Source of the DNA: Tetragenococcus halophilus
GTDB taxonomy: Bacteria > Bacillota > Bacilli > Lactobacillales > Enterococcaceae
DNA length: 64,000 nucleotides
Direction of reading: 5' to 3'
NCBI RefSeq assembly: GCF_021474685.1
Contig: NZ_JAKEIT010000009.1
Location: 1 to 64,000, forward strand
A program made the translations under genes and the position numbers. Each line of letters starts with the position of its first letter. Position 1 is the first letter of the stretch. Below, one piece after another: positions 22,095 through 31,420 of the stretch. The notes below the pieces were generated by a model. It was not told the DNA's origin, did no database searches, and saw only the letters and a list, made by a program, of their open reading frames with translations.

Positions 22095-22674
22095 ATATAA
22101 ATTTTTCTATCGCTTTCCAAGCTTCTTCTTTACCTTCTTTGGTTACAGTTGAGAACACCACGAAGTTATCATTTTCATCAAAGTCCAAGATTTCTTTAAT
22201 TCTACTGATTTGTTGTTCTCTTTTATTCTTAGCCACTTTATCAGCTTTAGTTGCGACTACGATCACTGGAAAATTATAATACTTCAAAAAATCATACATT
22301 TGTATGTCCCCTTCTGATGGGTCATGTCGCATATCGATTAAAGATACAACCGCTTGTAGTTGCTTACGATTGGCAAAATATTCATCAATCATCTCGCCCC
22401 ACTTGGCACGTTCTTGTTTTGACACTTTAGCATAACCATAACCTGGTAGATCTACAAAGTGAAATTTATTTTCGATCAGATAAAAATTAATGGTTTGCGT
22501 TCTGCCTGGTTTAGAAGAGGTACGTGCTAATTTTTTACGATCGATCAAGGTATTGATAAATGATGATTTTCCCACATTTGAACGTCCTGCTAAAGCAATT
22601 TCAGCTAAGGCAGATTTAGGATATTGTTTCTTGGAAACAGCACTGATGACAATTTCTGCTGCATGAACTTTCAT
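22093..22674 (-). CDS. engB: Ribosome biogenesis GTP-binding protein EngB (YsxC/YihA)
   Basis: This 193-residue GTPase helps assemble the large ribosomal subunit. G1 is GRSNVGKSS (residues 30-38), G3 is [11 protein letters not shown], and G4 is TKADK. Length is normal. It follows clpX in the same direction, the common order in Firmicutes, but here a 234-bp repeat array and a clpX terminator lie between them. The AGGAGG ribosome site is directly before the ATG. Confidence 0.96.
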   Translation of the reverse strand: MKVHAAEIVISAVSKKQYPKSALAEIALAGRSNVGKSSFINTLIDRKKLARTSSKPGRTQTINFYLIENKFHFVDLPGYGYAKVSKQERAKWGEMIDEYFANRKQLQAVVSLIDMRHDPSEGDIQMYDFLKYYNFPVIVVATKADKVAKNKREQQISRIKEILDFDENDNFVVFSTVTKEGKEEAWKAIEKFI

Positions 22675-22707
22675 AACTTCCTCCTAGTTGACTTTTTAAA
22701 ATATTTC

Positions 22708-22941
22708 GGACACTACGGACGCTTCGCTCTCCTAGTACTGTTCATCACTTCGCTTACGCTTCGATCTCATCAAGGTCTAAGCAACAAGTTGCTAAGGCCT
22801 TGAAGGAGCTACTCTCAGCTCTCCTTGGTCGCTGAATCGCTGTGATTCGGAAAGTATGGACACTACGCCTCGCTTTCGCTCGCCCTAGTACTGTTCATCA
22901 TCAGCTCTCAGCTCCCTTTGGTCGCTGAATCGCTGTGATTC
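22708..22941. repeat. Modular hairpin-rich repeat array, copy A (long unit + short unit)
   Basis: Two units start with GGACACTACG at 22708 and 22858. Shared words in each are CCTAGTACTGTTCATCA, TCTCAGCTC, GGTCGCTGAATC and a final GTGATTC, giving the small hairpin GAATC-N5-GATTC. The first unit is 150 bp because it has an extra block of about 65-70 bp between GTTCATCA and TCTCAGCTC; that block contains a 14-bp near-perfect hairpin (22772-22785 with 22788-22801). The second unit is short (84 bp). The DNA is visibly richer in G+C than its surroundings. A second copy of the same design lies at 45714-46038. Confidence 0.9.
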
Positions 22942-22946
22942 ACAGC

Positions 22947-22976
22947 AAAACCGGATAGAGTAATTTCTATCCGGTT
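22947..22976 (-). terminator. Terminator of clpX
   Basis: A perfect 11-bp stem (22949-22959 with 22966-22976) is followed on the minus strand by four T. It lies 9 bp after the clpX stop and touches the end of the repeat array. Confidence 0.7.
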
Positions 22977-22984
22977 CAATGTAA

Positions 22985-24241
22985 CTAGCCTGCTTTTTTC
23001 TCTTCTTCATAGGTAATTTCTGGTGCGCTGGTGCCATTAACTGCACCTTCAGTAATATCGACTTTCTTAACTGAATCTTTGGAAGGAACGTCAAACATCG
23101 TATCCATCATGATTTCTTCAATGATCGAACGTAGTCCCCGAGCACCTGTACCACGCTCAATAGCTTTATTGGCAATAGCTGATAGACCATCTTCATCAAA
23201 TTCAAGTTCAGTATCATCTAAAGCTAACAATTTCTTATATTGCTTAACTAAAGCATTTTTAGGTTCAGTTAAAATGCGGATCAAATCATCTTCTGTTAAT
23301 TTTTCTAAAGCTGCGGTTACCGGCAAACGTCCGATAAATTCTGGGATCAAGCCAAAGTTTAGCAAATCTTCTGGAATAATATTTTGCATTACGCTATCAT
23401 CTTCTGAAATGTTTTGGTTATTTGCGCCAAAACCAATCGTTTTATCACCTAAACGATTCTTAACAATAGTGTCAATGCCGTCAAAAGCTCCACCAACAAT
23501 AAATAAGATATTGCTTGTATCAATTTGAATCATTTCTTGTTGCGGATGCTTACGTCCACCTTGTGGCGGTACACTAGCAGTAGTACCTTCTAAGATTTTC
23601 AACAATGCTTGTTGTACACCTTCACCTGAGACATCTCGTGTAATCGAAACATTTTCGCTTTTACGTGCGATCTTATCGATTTCGTCAATATAAATGATCC
23701 CTTTTTCAGCTTTTTCAACATTGTTATCTGCAGATTGTAAAAGTTTTAAGAGAATATTTTCTACATCATCACCAACATAGCCAGCTTCAGTAAGACTTGT
23801 TGCATCTGCAATCGCAAATGGTACATTCAAAGTCCTTGCTAATGTTTGCGCTAAGAAAGTTTTCCCTGAACCGGTAGGACCAATCAAACAGATATTACTT
23901 TTTTGTAATTCTACGTCTTCTTCGTCTTCATCTTCAGAAGAAGCTTCTGCATTCACTCTTTTATAATGGTTATAAACAGCTACTGATAATGCTTTTTTAG
24001 CTTCATCTTGTCCTATAACGTAGTCGTTTAACGCATCTAAAATTTCTTGAGGTTTTGGTACTTCAGTAAGCTCTTGGTCAACATCTTCATAAAATTCTTC
24101 ATCGATAATATCTTTACATAAATTAATACATTCATCACAAATGTAAACACCCGGACCGGCAACGATTTTTCTTACTTCTTCTTGTGTTTTGCCACAGAAA
24201 GAACAGCGAACCGGTTGATTTGTATTTGTGTTGTCATACAT
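22985..24241 (-). CDS. clpX: ATP-dependent Clp protease ATP-binding subunit ClpX
   Basis: This 418-residue AAA+ unfoldase feeds tagged proteins to ClpP. The N-terminal zinc finger is complete (Cys13, Cys16, Cys35, Cys38). Walker A is [12 protein letters not shown] near residue 117, Walker [10 protein letters not shown], and the pore loop and sensor regions follow (GRLPV and [11 protein letters not shown]). ATG at 24241 is preferred over an in-frame GTG three codons upstream, because AAGGAG is 8 bases before the ATG and touches the GTG. Confidence 0.97.
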   Translation of the reverse strand: MYDNTNTNQPVRCSFCGKTQEEVRKIVAGPGVYICDECINLCKDIIDEEFYEDVDQELTEVPKPQEILDALNDYVIGQDEAKKALSVAVYNHYKRVNAEASSEDEDEEDVELQKSNICLIGPTGSGKTFLAQTLARTLNVPFAIADATSLTEAGYVGDDVENILLKLLQSADNNVEKAEKGIIYIDEIDKIARKSENVSITRDVSGEGVQQALLKILEGTTASVPPQGGRKHPQQEMIQIDTSNILFIVGGAFDGIDTIVKNRLGDKTIGFGANNQNISEDDSVMQNIIPEDLLNFGLIPEFIGRLPVTAALEKLTEDDLIRILTEPKNALVKQYKKLLALDDTELEFDEDGLSAIANKAIERGTGARGLRSIIEEIMMDTMFDVPSKDSVKKVDITEGAVNGTSAPEITYEEEKKAG

Positions 24242-24335
24242 AGTGTTCACTCCTTGTTTAGCGATTTATGAATACCTAACTATTCTATAATAAAATCGCT
24301 TAATACAGTTATTTGTTATTAAACAACCTTCCATC

Positions 24336-24344
24336 ATTTTAGCA
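24336..24344 (-). promoter_or_regulatory. Candidate extended -10 promoter for clpX
   Basis: The minus strand reads TGCTAAAAT about 95 bp before the clpX ATG. The match to TGnTATAAT is good but the -35 is poor. Confidence 0.35.
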
Positions 24345-24394
24345 CACCTAAAATAAAAGAAAAAGCTTTTTAACCTTGTTAATTAAGGTTTTTT

Positions 24395-24431
24395 AAAAAA
24401 GACGACCTGCAATAAAACGCAGATCGTCTTT
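24395..24431 (-). terminator. Terminator of tig
   Basis: A 13-bp stem with one mismatch (24398-24410 with 24419-24431) is followed on the minus strand by a T-run. A second, smaller palindrome (AACCTT/AAGGTT) lies just beyond it at about 24372-24390. Confidence 0.85.
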
Positions 24432-24458
24432 AGTACATCACTATTATCTAACCGACTT

Positions 24459-25742
24459 TTATTCTTCGATAGCTGTAGAAGTTACAAGGTCTACTGCTTT
24501 TTTCATATTGATATCATGTTCAAGCATATCTTCTGATAAAACAGAACGAACTTGTGCTTCTGGCATATTATAATTTTCAGCTAAGTCTTTAATTTCAGAA
24601 TTAACTTCATCTTCAGTTGCTTCAAAGCCTTCTTTAGCAACAATAGCTTCAATAACCAAGTTTGTTTTCACGCGTGTACCAGCTTCACCTTCGAATTGTT
24701 TATCCAAATCTTCTTCACTAGTACCTGTGATTTGATAATACATTTCAGCACTAATACCTTGTTGTTGTAAATTATTCAAGAATTCGTCTTTTGCTCTTTT
24801 TACTTCATCTTGAATCATTACATCTGGCAATTCAACAACCTCAGCATTATCAACTGCTTGTTTAATTGCAGATTCTTCAACAGCATCTTGGGCTGCTTTT
24901 TCTTTACTTTCTTGCATTTCTTTGTGATATTTTTCTCTTAGTTCATCTAAAGTTTCGACTTCGTCGTCTAGATCTTTTGCTAGTTCGTCGTCTAACTCTG
25001 GTAATTCTTTTTCTTTTACTTCATGAACTGTAACCTTAAATACAGCTTCTTTTCCTGCTAGATCTTCTGCTTGATAGTCTTCAGGAAAAGTAACTGTCAC
25101 ATCTAAGTTATCGCCTGCTTTAGCCCCAACTAATTGTTCTTCAAAACCAGGGATAAATGAGTTAGATCCTAGTTCAAGTGAATGGTTTTCTGCTTTTCCA
25201 CCTTCAAAGGACTCTCCGTCAACAAATCCTTCAAAATCGATCACGACAGTATCACCTTCAGCTGCTGGTTCATCTTCTTTGATTACCATTTCAGCATGTT
25301 GATCTTGTTCACGTTGCAGACGATCTTCTACATCTTGATCAGTGATTTCACGTTCTTGTTTTTCAACTTTCAAGTCTTTGTATTGACCCAATTTCACTTC
25401 TGGTTTTACTGTTACTTCAGCTTTGATAACCCAGTCTTGGTCTTTTTCCATACTTTCAATATCTACTTTAGGTTGAGAAACAGGTTCGATTCCAGCTTCT
25501 TGTACTGCAGCTTCGTAGTTGCTAGGTAAAAGATCATTCACTGTGTCTTCATATAAAGCTTCTTCACCATACATACGGTCAAAAACACTACGTGAAACCT
25601 TTCCTTTACGGAAACCTGGAATATTAAGGTCTTTTTTTACCTTATTAAATGTTTTAGTTAAGCCTTCTTGAATCTCTGATTGTGGAATAGAGAATGTTAA
25701 CACACCATCATTGGTGCCTGTTTTTTCCCATTTTGCAGTCAT
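24459..25742 (-). CDS. tig: Trigger factor, ribosome-associated chaperone and prolyl isomerase
   Basis: This 427-residue protein binds nascent chains at the ribosome exit. The N-terminal ribosome-binding domain contains the signature FRKGKVSR (GFRKGK, residues about 41-47). The FKBP-type isomerase domain follows ([20 protein letters not shown]), then the long helical C-terminal domain. Length is normal. It has its own promoter and terminator and precedes clpX, the usual tig-clpX order. The start has a GGAGGG ribosome site. Confidence 0.97.
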   Translation of the reverse strand: MTAKWEKTGTNDGVLTFSIPQSEIQEGLTKTFNKVKKDLNIPGFRKGKVSRSVFDRMYGEEALYEDTVNDLLPSNYEAAVQEAGIEPVSQPKVDIESMEKDQDWVIKAEVTVKPEVKLGQYKDLKVEKQEREITDQDVEDRLQREQDQHAEMVIKEDEPAAEGDTVVIDFEGFVDGESFEGGKAENHSLELGSNSFIPGFEEQLVGAKAGDNLDVTVTFPEDYQAEDLAGKEAVFKVTVHEVKEKELPELDDELAKDLDDEVETLDELREKYHKEMQESKEKAAQDAVEESAIKQAVDNAEVVELPDVMIQDEVKRAKDEFLNNLQQQGISAEMYYQITGTSEEDLDKQFEGEAGTRVKTNLVIEAIVAKEGFEATEDEVNSEIKDLAENYNMPEAQVRSVLSEDMLEHDINMKKAVDLVTSTAIEE

Positions 25743-25803
25743 GTAATTCCCTCCGAATTGATTAATAAATTTACATATGAAATAGTTTCATGCATACCTA
25801 TAA

Positions 25804-25832
25804 ATAGTACACTAACGCTTTTAAATTGTAAA
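25804..25832 (-). promoter_or_regulatory. Promoter of tig
   Basis: On the minus strand TTTACA (25832-25827), a 17-bp spacer and TACTAT (25809-25804) give a good sigma-A promoter about 60 bp before the tig ATG. Confidence 0.6.
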
Positions 25833-25868
25833 CATTTTAAAAGCAAACTTCCTTAATTTCTAGCATTT

Positions 25869-26792
25869 TTATCCTAAACTTTGATAAATTTGACGAATTT
25901 TTTTCTTTTTTTCTTGAATTTTTGAGTAGTTATCTAATTCTTTGGTTGAAATATCTTCACCAAACATCGCTTTATATTCTAAAATATAACTTTGTGCCCA
26001 ATCCGTAGCATATTTTTTATCAGGCAAAAAAGGATATAATAAAGCAAAATGAGCTTTAATTTCCGGAATAATAAGCGTCTCTAATTGCGGGTTATCTTGT
26101 ACTTCTTCTTCGATAACCGCGATTGTTTTATCTAATACCTCTGCGTCTTCGGGTAAAGGAAGTTGGGATAAATCAACTTTTTTATTATCAATAACAACTT
26201 CTTCTGTAGCACCATCTTTTACCAGTTCTTCAACTAATTTAGGTGGTATAAAGGGGTTCTGTGCATTTTTTAAATATTTTTGGCAAATCGCTAAAAAATC
26301 CGGTAAAGAGATTCCTTTGATCAATTCTTGCCAATCTCTAGGAGCAATAGGCTGTTGCATTTTATCTAGCGAATCAAGATGTCTGCTTTTGGCCATTTTG
26401 AGATCATCAGATAATAAAGATTGCGCATTTTCTAATTGTGTAAGTTCTTCTTTTAATGCAAAAAACTGATCTTGTTTTTTCTCATAGATTAACAACTTGT
26501 GTGCAGCTAAAAACTGCGTATCTAAAAGTAATAAATGAAAATACCTTACAAAACCGTCTGCGTCATTTATAAAAGCATTGAAATGTTCATCAGCCAGTGC
26601 TAAAGCTGCTGTATAGTCATCTAAATACTGCAATACAGTAACCAATTTTTTGGCATAGCTATATGTCGGATTTTTTTGATAAAGTTGCTGAAAATCTTTT
26701 TTTGCCGCCAAATAGTCTTGGCTCTGCATTTTTTCATTAGCACTCTCTAACAACCGTTTATTTTCGTCAGGAAAATTAATAATATCTGCCAT
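25869..26792 (-). CDS. TPR-like repeat protein of unknown function
   Basis: This 307-residue soluble protein has helical repeats at the N-terminus (residues about 12-90, with DYLAAKKDFQQLYQKNPTYSYAKKL and DDYTAALALADEHF) that resemble tetratricopeptide repeats. The rest is helical and charged, with a basic KIQEKKKKIRQIYQSLG tail. No signal peptide or membrane segment is seen. It is the last gene of the leftward sppA-RDD-TPR unit, 19 bp after the RDD gene. I do not recognise a specific function; TPR proteins usually mediate protein contacts. Confidence 0.75.
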   Translation of the reverse strand: MADIINFPDENKRLLESANEKMQSQDYLAAKKDFQQLYQKNPTYSYAKKLVTVLQYLDDYTAALALADEHFNAFINDADGFVRYFHLLLLDTQFLAAHKLLIYEKKQDQFFALKEELTQLENAQSLLSDDLKMAKSRHLDSLDKMQQPIAPRDWQELIKGISLPDFLAICQKYLKNAQNPFIPPKLVEELVKDGATEEVVIDNKKVDLSQLPLPEDAEVLDKTIAVIEEEVQDNPQLETLIIPEIKAHFALLYPFLPDKKYATDWAQSYILEYKAMFGEDISTKELDNYSKIQEKKKKIRQIYQSLG

Positions 26793-26811
26793 ACTATCCT
26801 CTTTCTTTTAT

Positions 26812-27432
26812 TTACGCATTAGCCCTTTGATTAAACGCCTGAATCAAATTGATCGTTACAACGCTAGTATCAGCAAAATAGTCACCAACATGCTGTTTTT
26901 TCCGTGTAAAAAGCGTAGGTACATATCCTAAGTATAAAAGCGGATTAAGTTGTAAAACAAATCTTGCTGCTGTTTCTCTGATAAAGACTGTTTTCCAGCT
27001 TAAGTTTTTTTCAGTTAAACAAATGACGCGGATACCAAAAATCATTTTTCCGATCGTCTGCCCCTTATTTAGTTTAGTTAAAAAAGTAAAATAAACAAGA
27101 TAAATCAGCAAAGCAAGTAAACTGTATGCACTTAGAAATTCAGTAGAACGTTCGATGTCAAACCAGGTAAAAGTAGAATCCAAAAGAATTGCAGTAATCG
27201 CATTAATACAAAGCAAATCGATCAGAAAAGCCCATAAACGGATCCAAAAACCGGCAAAAAAATAATTAGGAAAGTCATTTGAATAACGGCTTTTCTCTGG
27301 TTTTTCCTCATATTTCTGCCACTCACTTTTCTTTTGAGCAACTTCATCTTCTGTGTATTCTCTAGACTTAAAAGAAGTTAATACCTTTTGGTAAAAATCC
27401 TTTTGTTTTGTTTCATTTTCTTGTTCGGACAT
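26812..27432 (-). CDS. RDD family membrane protein
   Basis: This 206-residue protein has a charged, soluble N-terminus of about 60 residues and then an RDD domain: the first membrane helix region begins AGFWIRLWAFLIDLLCINAI, containing the Arg and Asp for which the family is named, then two further helices, the GQTIGKMIFGIRVI segment and a final RETAARFVLQLNP part. RDD proteins are small membrane proteins, some linked to ion or compatible-solute stress. ATG at 27432 is chosen, with GGAGGTG before it; it begins one base after the sppA stop. A longer in-frame start would overlap sppA. Confidence 0.87.
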   Translation of the reverse strand: MSEQENETKQKDFYQKVLTSFKSREYTEDEVAQKKSEWQKYEEKPEKSRYSNDFPNYFFAGFWIRLWAFLIDLLCINAITAILLDSTFTWFDIERSTEFLSAYSLLALLIYLVYFTFLTKLNKGQTIGKMIFGIRVICLTEKNLSWKTVFIRETAARFVLQLNPLLYLGYVPTLFTRKKQHVGDYFADTSVVTINLIQAFNQRANA

Positions 27433-27433
27433 C

Positions 27434-28456
27434 TTATTCACCTCCATAATAATACATTGGTTTAGGTGCTTCGGGTGTACCGATTCGTTCGATAACATTG
27501 AGCATACGATCTGTCTCTGTTGGCTTCATACCTTTTGCTTGAGCGATTTTAGATCCTAACCAAGTCTGGTCAAAACCAGTACTGGAAACGTCATATTCAA
27601 ATACTTGCGCTTTTTCTAGCCCCTCATCATTTCTTAAAGAAGTTAAAGCGACATCTGGAAAACCGATCTCATCTACTAGATCATTATCTTTGGCTTGTTG
27701 CCCATCATAAATCCTACCATCAGCAATCTCACGCACTTGATCTTCAGACATAGAACGTCCTTTAGATACGATTTGCACAAAGCGATCATAAGAGTTATCG
27801 ACATAACTTTGCATAACTTCTTCATCTTCTTCTGTCGGCTCCCTCATAGCCGATCCCATGTCTTTTAAAGGCCCGCTTTTATATGTTTGATCCTCGATGC
27901 CTAAATTATCCATTAACTCAGAAAAATTTACACTAGACATAATTACACCGATCGATCCGGTTAAAGTTTCAGAAGTAGCAAAAATCTTATCAGCTGAAGC
28001 AGATACATAGTAGCCTCCGCTTGCGCCCATATTTTTCATGCTAACATAGACGGGTGTATCATCTGCTTGAATTGCTCGGATTTCCTTGGCGATTTCCGCA
28101 CTTTCATATACACCGCCACCCGGTGTATTAATTTCTAGTAAAACAGCTGCTACTGTTGGATCTTCTTGTACCTCTTTTAATTGATCCATGAAAAATTGAT
28201 GGTTATAACCTTCTCCTGAGAAAAAACTATTTTCTCCAGTATCAGCAATCGTTCCATCAATCGTTAATTGAGCGATTCGCTGGTCCTCTTCTCCTTCTTC
28301 CACAACACCTTCTGTGATTTCATTGGAACCGAATAATAGCGCGTCTGCCCCGCTTAAACTTTTTTCGTCTGTATCTTCTGTCATAAAAGATGAAACAGCT
28401 GCAAAGATAAATAATGCTGCAGCAATGATCACCGCGACCCAACGTCTTTTATTCAT
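27434..28456 (-). CDS. sppA: Signal peptide peptidase SppA, short type
   Basis: This 340-residue membrane serine protease degrades leftover signal peptides. One N-terminal membrane anchor is at residues about 6-23. The Ser-Lys catalytic pair is visible as Ser146 in NMGASGGYYVS and Lys198 in KSGPLKDMGS, the same arrangement as B. subtilis SppA. The length is that of the single-domain Firmicutes form. It heads a three-gene leftward unit; its ribosome site is GGGAGGG. Confidence 0.95.
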   Translation of the reverse strand: MNKRRWVAVIIAAALFIFAAVSSFMTEDTDEKSLSGADALLFGSNEITEGVVEEGEEDQRIAQLTIDGTIADTGENSFFSGEGYNHQFFMDQLKEVQEDPTVAAVLLEINTPGGGVYESAEIAKEIRAIQADDTPVYVSMKNMGASGGYYVSASADKIFATSETLTGSIGVIMSSVNFSELMDNLGIEDQTYKSGPLKDMGSAMREPTEEDEEVMQSYVDNSYDRFVQIVSKGRSMSEDQVREIADGRIYDGQQAKDNDLVDEIGFPDVALTSLRNDEGLEKAQVFEYDVSSTGFDQTWLGSKIAQAKGMKPTETDRMLNVIERIGTPEAPKPMYYYGGE

Positions 28457-28595
28457 TTATACCCTCCCCTTTTCATTTTATATAAATAAAATATTGCTCA
28501 CTTTATTTTAACGAAAGTTTGCTATTTAGTATAGGAAAAAAGAAAAATCAAATTTTATTTCAATCTAGACCAATTTATTTATTTTCAATTTTTTC

Positions 28596-28624
28596 TTGAC
28601 TTAAAATCAAATTATGTATATCAT
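28596..28624 (+). promoter_or_regulatory. Promoter of glmS
   Basis: TTGACT (28596-28601), a 17-bp spacer and TATCAT (28619-28624) form a strong sigma-A promoter. The expected transcript has a leader of about 225 nt carrying the ribozyme. Confidence 0.7.
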
Positions 28625-28653
28625 TACCAATGTATTTCTAAATAACAACTAAC

Positions 28654-28660
28654 AAGGAGG
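28654..28660 (+). promoter_or_regulatory. Orphan Shine-Dalgarno-like AAGGAGG in the glmS leader
   Basis: A perfect AAGGAGG lies between the glmS promoter and the ribozyme cleavage site, yet no ATG, GTG or TTG follows at a usable distance. It may be a leftover, or a ribosome-binding RNA stabiliser that is lost when the ribozyme cuts. Confidence 0.45.
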
Positions 28661-28682
28661 ATAGCTATACCATTATTTAACA

Positions 28683-28809
28683 GCGCCAGATCTGTTTTGC
28701 AGATGACGAGGAAAAGAGCTTATCGAAATATTCGGCGGGTGGCTCTAGGGTCTGCACTCTAAAGACAAGAACAAAAACAAGCTGCAAAGTTTGTAACAAA
28801 AATCTTGTC
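28683..28809 (+). ncRNA. glmS glucosamine-6-phosphate-activated ribozyme
   Basis: The leader shows the conserved core of the glmS ribozyme in order: AGCGCC at the cleavage site (cut predicted between A28682 and G28683), a P2 hairpin, TGACGAGG, TTATCGAAAT, TTCGGCGG and the GGCTCT partner segment. A closing 3' domain has nested stems (28764-28770 with 28803-28809). By established knowledge glucosamine-6-phosphate acts as a cofactor that makes the RNA cut itself, lowering glmS expression when the product is abundant. It ends 46 nt before the glmS ATG. Confidence 0.93.
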
Positions 28810-28855
28810 GCGCAGTTAGAAATACGTAATGACAAAAGAAAGTAGGAATCTCATT

Positions 28856-30664
28856 ATGTGTGGAATTGTAGGAATTGTAGGAAAGACTCATGCGGAACAA
28901 ATTATTATAAATGGTTTACAACGTTTAGAATATCGCGGTTATGATTCGGCTGGTTTATTTGTATCAGATGGAAAACAGGAACATTTGATCAAATCTCAAG
29001 GTCGAATCAAAAATTTACAGGAAAAAGTAACAAGTGAAGTTAATGGGACAATAGGAATCGGCCATACACGTTGGGCAACTCACGGGAAACCCTCAGAAGA
29101 AAATGCACACCCGCATACTTCACAAAACGGCCAATTAGTTTTAGTCCATAATGGTGTTATTGAAAATTTTGCGGAACTTGCAAATGATTATTTAGCTGAA
29201 GAAAACTTTTATGGTCAAACAGATACTGAAATTGTCGTGAACTTGATTGCTTCATTTATGAATGAAGGTCTATCTACTAAAGCAGCATTCCAAAAAGCTC
29301 TTACCGTTATACATGGTTCATATGCTTTTGCTTTAGTGAATAAAGAAGATCCTGAAACGATCTATGTTGCTAAAAATAAAAGTCCATTGTTGATCGGCTT
29401 AGGTGAAGGTTTCAATGTGATTGCAAGTGACGCTTTAGCTGTTTTGGACCAAACTCATGAATTCGTAGAAATCGCGGATAATGAATTGGTTACAGTGACT
29501 GCTGACGGTATTGTGATTGAAGATCAAAAGGGTGAAATAATCCAACGTGATTCTTACCAAGCCCAATTAGATGCTTCTGATATCGAAAAAGGAACTTACC
29601 CTTTTTACATGCTAAAAGAAATTGACGAACAACCTACGGTAATGCGTAAGTTAACGCAGGAATACCGAGATGAGCAAGGTAAAGTTAATGTTGATAAATA
29701 CTTGGTTGAAGAAGTTTCAGCCAGTGATCGTATTTATATTGTAGCTTGTGGAACAAGTTACAACGCTGGATGGGCTGCTAAAAGCTTACTTGAAACAGTG
29801 ACGCAAATTCCCGTTGAAGTACAACTTTCCAGTGAATTTGGTTATAACATGCCTTTACTTTCAGAAAGACCATTCTTTATTTTTCTAACACAAAGCGGAG
29901 AAACAGCAGATAGTCGACAAGTTTTAGTACAAACCAATCGTTTAGGTTTTCCGTCATTGACCATTACTAATGTTGCTGGTTCAACCTTATCCAGAGAAGC
30001 TAAATATACTCTGTTGCTTCATGCCGGTCCTGAAATTGCTGTTGCTTCCACAAAAGCATATACAGCACAAATTGCGATGCTGGCAATTTTGGCACAAGCA
30101 GTAGGAAAAAATAAAAATAGTAAAGCAAGCACCTCCTTTGATGCTTTTCATGAATTATCTATTGTAGCAACTGCTATGGAAAGTATGGTAGATGAAAAAG
30201 ACTATATCTCAAATTTAGTCGATCAGTATTTAAGTACTACTCGCAATGCTTTTTACATCGGACGAGGAAATGACTATTATGTATCCTCAGAAGCTGCATT
30301 AAAACTAAAAGAAATTTCCTATGTACAAGCAGAAGGATTTGCTGCTGGTGAATTAAAACATGGAACGATCGCCTTAATTGAAGAAGGCACCCCAGTATTG
30401 GGCATTATTACTGGTCAAAACACTGGTGCACATACACGCGGAAACTTAAAAGAAGTCGAAAGTCGTGGTGCGAATACAATTGTGATTGCCTCAGAAGAAA
30501 TGGCAAGACAAGAAGACCAAATAATTTTACCCACAGTACATCCGCTATTAACAAGCTTGGTTGCTGTTATTCCAACACAGTTGATCGCTTATTACGCTTG
30601 TCTGCAACGTGGTTATGATGTCGATAAGCCAAGAAACTTAGCTAAATCAGTAACAGTAGAATAA
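28856..30664 (+). CDS. glmS: Glutamine--fructose-6-phosphate aminotransferase (isomerizing)
   Basis: This 602-residue enzyme makes glucosamine-6-phosphate from fructose-6-phosphate and glutamine, the first step to UDP-N-acetylglucosamine for the cell wall. The start must be ATG 28856, because removal of Met exposes the catalytic cysteine of MCGIVGIVG. The glutaminase domain spans about 1-230, two SIS sugar-isomerase domains follow ([41 protein letters not shown]), and the protein ends in the family signature KSVTVE. Regulation is by the upstream ribozyme. Confidence 0.98.
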   Translation: MCGIVGIVGKTHAEQIIINGLQRLEYRGYDSAGLFVSDGKQEHLIKSQGRIKNLQEKVTSEVNGTIGIGHTRWATHGKPSEENAHPHTSQNGQLVLVHNGVIENFAELANDYLAEENFYGQTDTEIVVNLIASFMNEGLSTKAAFQKALTVIHGSYAFALVNKEDPETIYVAKNKSPLLIGLGEGFNVIASDALAVLDQTHEFVEIADNELVTVTADGIVIEDQKGEIIQRDSYQAQLDASDIEKGTYPFYMLKEIDEQPTVMRKLTQEYRDEQGKVNVDKYLVEEVSASDRIYIVACGTSYNAGWAAKSLLETVTQIPVEVQLSSEFGYNMPLLSERPFFIFLTQSGETADSRQVLVQTNRLGFPSLTITNVAGSTLSREAKYTLLLHAGPEIAVASTKAYTAQIAMLAILAQAVGKNKNSKASTSFDAFHELSIVATAMESMVDEKDYISNLVDQYLSTTRNAFYIGRGNDYYVSSEAALKLKEISYVQAEGFAAGELKHGTIALIEEGTPVLGIITGQNTGAHTRGNLKEVESRGANTIVIASEEMARQEDQIILPTVHPLLTSLVAVIPTQLIAYYACLQRGYDVDKPRNLAKSVTVE

Positions 30665-30665
30665 C

Positions 30666-30710
30666 AAAAAAAGCTTGTAACGCCATTATTTGGTAGTTAC
30701 AAGCTTTTTT
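30666..30710 (+). terminator. Terminator of glmS
   Basis: A perfect stem (about 30666-30681 with 30696-30710) ends in six T directly after the stop codon. The A-rich left arm could also serve the opposite strand. Confidence 0.9.
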
Positions 30711-30852
30711 CATAACTTAATTTTATTGAGAAATGAATCGGCAAAACATTCTTTGATTTTGGAATATTGGAGAATGAATTAACAAAACGCTCCTCAAGAT
30801 TTCACAATCAGAAACACTTAATTATTTAAAGTGAACGGGTCTTGTCTACATT

Positions 30853-31272
30853 TCATTCAGAATAAGGAATAACCTCATAAGAAGCGTATGGATAGTCTCC
30901 AATGATTTTTGACACCGGACAACGTTTAGCTGCTGTATCTACATAACTTCTAGCTTCATCGAGATCAAATCCGTCGATAGCTGCATAGGCTTTTAATTCA
31001 AAAAAATGTTCTTTGGTATTTTCATCTTCACAATAGTCTATATGAACCTCCACTCGACTCTTCTTTTCAATTCCTTTACTCTTTAAAAGAATTTCAATGG
31101 TCGAATTAAAGCAAGTTGCCCATGAAAGACCGATCAGTTGCTCTGGATTTGTTCCTGCTTCTGTGCTTGTAGGGCTAGATGTAACAACAGCTAATTCGTG
31201 TTCACCTCTGGCATAAGCTGAACCTTTCAAACCTTGATCGTTAACGACCTCTGTATGATACATTTTCTTCAC
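30853..31272 (-). CDS. OsmC/Ohr family peroxiredoxin-like protein
   Basis: This 139-residue protein reduces organic hydroperoxides through two cysteines. Cys54 lies in SWATCFNSTIEI and Cys118 in AAKRCPVSK, with an arginine in the N-terminal YARGEH segment, matching the Ohr/OsmC catalytic set. Length is normal. The start is GTG, six bases after a strong GGAGGGG site; an in-frame ATG three codons later is possible. It is a single gene, divergent from a tyrosine phosphatase gene. Confidence 0.93.
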   Translation of the reverse strand: MKKMYHTEVVNDQGLKGSAYARGEHELAVVTSSPTSTEAGTNPEQLIGLSWATCFNSTIEILLKSKGIEKKSRVEVHIDYCEDENTKEHFFELKAYAAIDGFDLDEARSYVDTAAKRCPVSKIIGDYPYASYEVIPYSE

Positions 31273-31353
31273 ATAAATCCCCTCCTGTTATTGCTTTCAT
31301 AAATTCATTATACTCTAGCAAGTATCTTTTTTAAATTCTAAGTAAGAAAACAG

Positions 31354-31382
31354 TTGTATACTAAACGGTTAAAATTTATGAT
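31354..31382 (+). promoter_or_regulatory. Promoter of the tyrosine phosphatase gene
   Basis: TTGTAT (31354-31359), a 17-bp spacer and TATGAT (31377-31382) lie 38 bp before the ATG at 31421. Confidence 0.6.
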
Positions 31383-31420
31383 AGAATAGAAACAATAGAT
31401 GGATGTAGAAAGGAAATTTT

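Noticed and set aside
22690-22950. The repeat array as a CRISPR array
   Set aside because: There are only two or three units of unequal length (about 84-154 bp), spacers are not unique, and no cas genes are near.
22700-22950. The repeat array as part of a coding gene
   Set aside because: Neither strand gives a frame with a start, a ribosome site and family-like protein; the hairpin words repeat regardless of frame.
24251-24335. CtsR or CIRCE site upstream of clpX
   Set aside because: No GGTCAAA tandem or CIRCE palindrome is present; only a possible extended -10 box was found.
25182-25529. Long rightward reading frame inside tig on the opposite strand
   Set aside because: It is Phe/Tyr-rich low-information sequence typical of an antisense shadow of a Glu/Lys-rich gene, with no ribosome site.
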